From: Hymenobacter jejuensis
GTDB taxonomy: Bacteria; Bacteroidota; Bacteroidia; Cytophagales; Hymenobacteraceae
DNA length: 64,000 bases
Reading direction: 5' to 3'
Assembly: GCF_006337165.1 (NCBI RefSeq)
Contig: NZ_CP040896.1
Coordinates: 4,960,001-5,024,000, forward strand
The notes beneath the pieces were generated by a model that was given only the letters and a program-made list of their open reading frames with translations, searched no databases and was not told the DNA's origin. The translations under genes and the position numbers were made by a program. Shown in pieces: positions 60,330-64,000 of this stretch; position 1 is the first letter of the stretch; each line of letters begins with the position of its first letter.

Positions 60330-61337
60330 CTAGTTTCTCTGCATCTCCAGCTTGGCAAAAAAGTCGTTAAACAGCAGGTTGCTATCGAGGTAAGTATACA
60401 CCCGAATCAGGCGGCCGCTGGGGTTTGCGTCGTAGGTACCGTGCGCGTTGAGCGTGGGGGCCTGCCTGCGCACGTAGCGGCTCGACGACGGGTCGGCATC
60501 CATAGAGGATTGCAGCGCCGTGAGCAGCACCAGCGGGCTGTCGCCCAGAATGTAGGTTTCACCTGTGTTCTCGTGCAGTTGGCTTCCCAGCATCGCAGTG
60601 AAGGCTTCGAGCGTATTGTACAGGTAGGTTCCCATGCGCCCTCTGCTCTTCACCCTAGTCACCAACTGCGAATGGGGCAGCAGCAGTTGGCGGTAGGCAT
60701 CGCGGGGCACTTGCCACAGCGGCAGCCGCGTACGGTTGAACACCGCTCGCGCCGCGCCGAGGTCGGTGGCCGTGTTGAATTCGATCTTTACCGGGCCGGG
60801 AGGCGGCAGCGCGAGGTCAGGATATTCTGGGCCACCAATCCAAACGAGCGTAAGCTTGTCCGCAATGCTCGGGGCAAGGAGCGCCGCCGACGCAATTTGG
60901 GTGAGGCTCCCGCCACACAGCACGTAAAGTGGTAGTTGGGTGTCGGTGCGCAGCGCCTCTTGCCGAATAAACTCGGCGCCAGCGCTTGAAACGGGCGTAC
61001 TGTCGTTGGGCATGGGGAGGTTGGCCCCGGCCAAAACAGGAACTTTGCCGGCCATCTTCAGCAGTTTTAGCACTTCCGTTGCTTTCTTCACCGCGTCATC
61101 GGCCTGCGTCGTTGAGGGGTCAAAATCCCCCAACCGCGAACCGATTACGGCCCGGACTTCGACCGACGGAGAGAGCAGCAGGTGCACCAATTGAAATAAC
61201 CCATCGGGGTCGCCATTGAAGTCGTTGTCCACGATGACGCGCATACGAGGCATTACCGCGCGGGAAGCGGTGCCCTGCTCCTTGCTTAAGAGCGGAATCA
61301 GACCCAGAAAGAGCAATAGAAATACGTGCTTTTTCAT
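60330..61337 (-). CDS. Secreted nucleoside-hydrolase-like protein
   Basis: 335 residues from the ATG at 61337, which begins a signal peptide MKKHVFLLLFLGLIPLLSK. The N-terminal strand carries VIVDNDFNGDPDGLFQLVHLL, a variant of the calcium-binding DxDxxxDD motif of inosine-uridine nucleoside hydrolases; conserved later blocks are VYVLCGGSLTQIASA and LVWIGGPEYP, plus a histidine-bearing LHENTGE. Nucleoside hydrolases cleave N-ribosyl bonds, but this exported form sits between an esterase and a rhamnosidase, so a glycan-related role is possible (inference). Third gene of the operon; 42 bases after the esterase gene. Confidence 0.8.
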   Translation of the reverse strand: MKKHVFLLLFLGLIPLLSKEQGTASRAVMPRMRVIVDNDFNGDPDGLFQLVHLLLSPSVEVRAVIGSRLGDFDPSTTQADDAVKKATEVLKLLKMAGKVPVLAGANLPMPNDSTPVSSAGAEFIRQEALRTDTQLPLYVLCGGSLTQIASAALLAPSIADKLTLVWIGGPEYPDLALPPPGPVKIEFNTATDLGAARAVFNRTRLPLWQVPRDAYRQLLLPHSQLVTRVKSRGRMGTYLYNTLEAFTAMLGSQLHENTGETYILGDSPLVLLTALQSSMDADPSSSRYVRRQAPTLNAHGTYDANPSGRLIRVYTYLDSNLLFNDFFAKLEMQRN

Positions 61338-61379
61338 TAAAGCAGGAACAGGGATTTTTAGTAAATGCTTGTATAACAA

Positions 61380-62945
61380 TTACTTAGCAAGAGCAGCCTT
61401 AACAGCATTCTCCAGCAGGGGCTCCATTACGCGGTAGCCAGTCAGATTGGGGTGCACGCCATCGGCGGAATAGGCGGCTTTCATGCCCTGGCGCTCGTCG
61501 GCCAGCGCCGTGTGGTAATCTACATATACCAACTTATGCTGAGCGGCATACGCTTTTAGCTGCTGGTTGAGAGCGATGATTTTGGGCGCGGGTGCCAAGC
61601 CGGGGCGCCACGGAAAGTCGTAGGCAGGCGGCACCGACCCCAGCACCACCCGAATGCCGTGGGCCTGGGCCAGCTCGACCATCGACTGGATGTTGCCCAG
61701 CGTGGTGGCCGGGTGATAGGGCCCGGTGTTTTCGGCCACGTCGTTGGTGCCCAACAGAATGGCTACTGCCGCCGGGTGCAAGTCAATTACATCCTGCCGG
61801 AACCTGGCCAGCGTTTGCGGAGTGGTTTGGCCACTGATGCCCCGGCCGATGTAGTTGTGCGCCTTGAAAAACGCGGAATCGTCGCGCGCCCAGTTTTCCG
61901 TGATGGAATTGCCAATGATTACCACCCGGCGCTCCCCTGCTTTGGGGGCGGGCAGCTTTTGGTTGGCGGCCGCATAGCGTTGCAGGTTGGCCCAATCGGT
62001 GCGCAGCAATAGCTCCTGGCGCTTGCGGGCGCCGTCGATGGTCGCCATCGTTACACCCGGCGGCAGGTGCTGGATGGTGAGCAAGCCCTGTAGTTTCAGC
62101 CATTCGCCGAAACGATCAATCCAGGTGTCGGTGGGCAGGTTTTGCTGGCGCATACCGAAACCGTGGCCTCCCTTGGCGTAGACGTGCAACTCGGCCGGCT
62201 TGCCCACCGCCAGCCAATCGCTATACAGCTGCACGCTTTGCGGCGCCAAGCCGAGTTGGTCGTCGCTGGCGGCAGCGGCAAAAAGCGGCGGCGCATCAGT
62301 GGGTACCGGCTGCTTGGGCAGCGCGCCGAGGTAGGCGTATATGGGGGCCAGAAAATCGGGACGGTTGGCAGCCGTGTAGCTGTAGCCCACACCCGCGGCC
62401 ACGGTACCGCCGGCCGAAAAGCCCATCAGCCCAATCTGATTGGGCAGTATTCCTAATTCTTGCGCGTGGCTGCGCACGTACTCCATTGCCTTTTTGCCGT
62501 CGGCAATCGCCAGCGGCACCACCGGCGCGTTGATGGCGTCGAGCTTTTTGCGGTCGCTGAACAGGGCGAAGCTTTCCTTTACCGGGTCGTCGGTGAGGCT
62601 GTGCACCAGGCGATACTTCAGCACGAAAGCGGCTACTCCTTTAGCTTGCAGCCACTTGGCCACATCGTTTCCCTCACTGTCGATGGATAGGGTATGAAAT
62701 CCGCCACCGGGGCAGATGATGACGGCCGTGCCCGTGGCTTGGCTTGGGCTGGGCAAATAGGCCGTGAGCGTAGGCGAGGTCACGTTGTACACCACGCGGG
62801 TATTGAACATGTTCTGCGTGTTTTCTTTCTCGGTCCAAGTCCAGGTTTCCGAGCCTGGCGCCTTGCCCGTATACAGCGGAATCACCTGTTGCGCCCGAGC
62901 AGTAAAGGCGCAGAAAAGCAGCATGCCCAGCGAAAACTTCTTCAT
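61380..62945 (-). CDS. Two-domain esterase: alpha/beta hydrolase plus SGNH/GDSL hydrolase
   Basis: 521 residues from the ATG at 62945, beginning a signal peptide MKKFSLGMLLFCAFTARAQ; an upstream extension to 63038 overlaps the previous gene. Residues 20-300: alpha/beta hydrolase with oxyanion loop ICPGGGFHTLSI, nucleophile Ser in GLMGFSAGGTVA, Asp in AAASDDQLG and His in KGGHGFGMR, as in acetylxylan esterases/BD-FAE. Residues 330-521: SGNH hydrolase with block I VVIIGNSITENW, block III LLGTNDVAENTG and block V DGVHPN. Both halves look catalytic, suggesting removal of acetyl or other esters from plant polysaccharides. Second gene of the operon after GH43. Confidence 0.88.
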   Translation of the reverse strand: MKKFSLGMLLFCAFTARAQQVIPLYTGKAPGSETWTWTEKENTQNMFNTRVVYNVTSPTLTAYLPSPSQATGTAVIICPGGGFHTLSIDSEGNDVAKWLQAKGVAAFVLKYRLVHSLTDDPVKESFALFSDRKKLDAINAPVVPLAIADGKKAMEYVRSHAQELGILPNQIGLMGFSAGGTVAAGVGYSYTAANRPDFLAPIYAYLGALPKQPVPTDAPPLFAAAASDDQLGLAPQSVQLYSDWLAVGKPAELHVYAKGGHGFGMRQQNLPTDTWIDRFGEWLKLQGLLTIQHLPPGVTMATIDGARKRQELLLRTDWANLQRYAAANQKLPAPKAGERRVVIIGNSITENWARDDSAFFKAHNYIGRGISGQTTPQTLARFRQDVIDLHPAAVAILLGTNDVAENTGPYHPATTLGNIQSMVELAQAHGIRVVLGSVPPAYDFPWRPGLAPAPKIIALNQQLKAYAAQHKLVYVDYHTALADERQGMKAAYSADGVHPNLTGYRVMEPLLENAVKAALAK

Positions 62946-63009
62946 GTGGTGAAAAGGGTTTCTGTTTATTAAAAGCAATGGCGAACAGTCCGAAGGCCGG
63001 ACTGCCGGC

Positions 63010-64000
63010 CTACTTCGGCGCGTAATCAAACCAGTCAAACAGGGCGTCAGAGGGAGACTTTTTGCCCGCAGCCGAGGCGTACAGTCCCAGATAAACGCCC
63101 GTAAATCCTCCGGCCGTTTCAGAGCTTATCAAATAAGTATCGATCGTTGCGATCTGCTTAAAGCCTTGATTTCCTTGAGCATACGAAAAAGTATAAGCTG
63201 GCCGGGTTCCGGTTACGCGCAGTTGTACGGGCCCTGGTGCCAGCGTTACCTCCTTCTCCACATGGCGAATGCGGCCCAGCGTATAAGCCAGCACCAAGTG
63301 GCGCTGGCCGCCGGCTTGCCGAACGAAGAGGTCGTAGTGGTGGCGGTTGTTCATCAGCACCGTGAGTCCGGCTTCTTGCCCCGGCACTTGGGGCGTAAAG
63401 TCTAGGGCGGTGGTAGCCGTGAAATCGTAGTGCTGCTGGCGGCGCCCCACGAAAGTTGGCGAGCCCAAGGTGCTGTCTAGCGTGGTCGCGTTGCCCCGCA
63501 GGCGCAGGAAGCCTTTTTTATCGGTGAGAGAATAGGCTGTCGGGTCGGGATTGCGCAGGAAGTTCCAGGCCCAGCCGAGCTTGCCGGCGTTGAAGTCGTC
63601 GCGCACCGGGGCCGCCGGAAACGCATGTTGCGGCAAAGTCGGCACCTTCATGTCCTCGGCTAGCGTACCGTTGCCGTTGACCACCGGCCACTCGCCGGCC
63701 GGCCAGCTGACCGGAACTAAGTACGTTTCGCGGCCCAGAATATGGTGATTGCTACGGGGCCCGATCACGCGGAATCCCAACGCGACCATCCACCAAGAGT
63801 TGTCCGGCGCTTGCACCAGATCGGGGTGGCCGACGCCCTGAATGGGGTTGTCTTGGGCGCTGACCTGGGCATGAGTCAGAATGGGATTGGCGGGGTTGCT
63901 GAGGTAAGGCCCCGCAACGGCCTTGCTGCGCGCAATGGTCACTTTGTGGCCGTATTCGGTCCCTCCTTCGGCAATCAGCAGGTAGTACCAGCCGTCTTTC
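63010..64000 (-). CDS. GH43-family glycoside hydrolase (5' end outside window)
   Basis: The frame is open to the window edge (it reads KDGWYYLLIAEGGTEYGHKVTIARS across 63930-63998), so the ATG at 63942 is internal and the N-terminus is missing. The visible part has the GH43 five-bladed propeller end (GVGHPDLVQAPDNSWWMVALGFR, then GRETYLVPVSW) and a C-terminal concanavalin-like sandwich (RDDFNAGKLGWAWNFLRNPDP; VGRRQQHYDFTATTALDF). This layout is that of GH43 subfamily 12-type beta-xylosidases/alpha-L-arabinofuranosidases. The acidic catalytic residues lie partly in the missing portion. 64 bases separate it from the esterase gene, consistent with one operon. Confidence 0.85.
   Translation of the reverse strand, partial: KDGWYYLLIAEGGTEYGHKVTIARSKAVAGPYLSNPANPILTHAQVSAQDNPIQGVGHPDLVQAPDNSWWMVALGFRVIGPRSNHHILGRETYLVPVSWPAGEWPVVNGNGTLAEDMKVPTLPQHAFPAAPVRDDFNAGKLGWAWNFLRNPDPTAYSLTDKKGFLRLRGNATTLDSTLGSPTFVGRRQQHYDFTATTALDFTPQVPGQEAGLTVLMNNRHHYDLFVRQAGGQRHLVLAYTLGRIRHVEKEVTLAPGPVQLRVTGTRPAYTFSYAQGNQGFKQIATIDTYLISSETAGGFTGVYLGLYASAAGKKSPSDALFDWFDYAPK

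Overview
The window looks like chromosomal DNA from a GC-rich member of the Bacteroidota, most probably Hymenobacter or a close relative (order Cytophagales). The signs are a gliding/T9SS type B C-terminal sorting domain, CarboxypepD_reg-plus-barrel outer membrane proteins, a BatB/BatC-like pair, a PPK1/Ppx pair, and promoters of the Bacteroidota form TTG-N19/20-TAnnTTTG with little Shine-Dalgarno signal. The genus is inferred; no 16S rRNA gene is present.

Layout. 1-9.6 kb: the 3' part of a large metallophosphoesterase/Omp85-barrel protein, ppx and ppk1 converging tail to tail (polyphosphate turnover), a RidA-family gene and gyrB. 9.9-11.1 kb: tRNA-Arg(TCT), tRNA-Pro(TGG) and tRNA-Ser(GCT), all on the minus strand, with one small acidic ORF. 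11.3-14.7 kb: a BatB/BatC-like pair and a thiolase. 15-21 kb: gltB-gltD (glutamate synthase). 21.3-28.2 kb: a secreted MORN/YwqK-repeat protein, a TonB-dependent-receptor-like barrel and a short secreted CarboxypepD_reg protein whose promoters share the same palindromic operator, and a DUF2459-type membrane protein. 28.3-32.2 kb: an alpha/beta hydrolase, hisS and hutH. 32.3-36.9 kb: a T9SS-exported Fn3-like protein, an M50-like membrane protease homologue with a TPR-like tail, and a secreted HExxH protein resembling DUF922.

37-40.5 kb: an organoarsenical resistance operon arsR-arsI-metallophosphoesterase-arsN1-acr3, with two tandem ArsR operators and no arsC in the window. 40.5-46.6 kb: two minus-strand glycoside hydrolases (a six-hairpin lipoprotein and a GH36 alpha-galactosidase) flanking a Tat-type cupin protein. 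46.8-54 kb: a small lipoprotein, a soluble sensor kinase with six PAS domains, and an unusual metzincin protease fused to ten tachylectin-2-like blades. 54.6-56.8 kb: a zinc alcohol dehydrogenase and an SDR carrying a twin-arginine signal. 56.9-64 kb: a minus-strand operon for plant polysaccharide breakdown (GH43, a double esterase, a nucleoside-hydrolase-like protein, a GH106 rhamnosidase).

Two sequence-level themes cut across the genes. First, gene ends carry very long, often loopless perfect palindromes used as terminators, one of which includes the CCA end of tRNA-Arg. Second, a family of AT-rich inverted repeats centred on TTGATnATCAA recurs between genes. The most unusual coding find is the metzincin-double-propeller protein; the most testable regulatory find is the pair of identical-architecture operators at about 23.0 and 26.55 kb.
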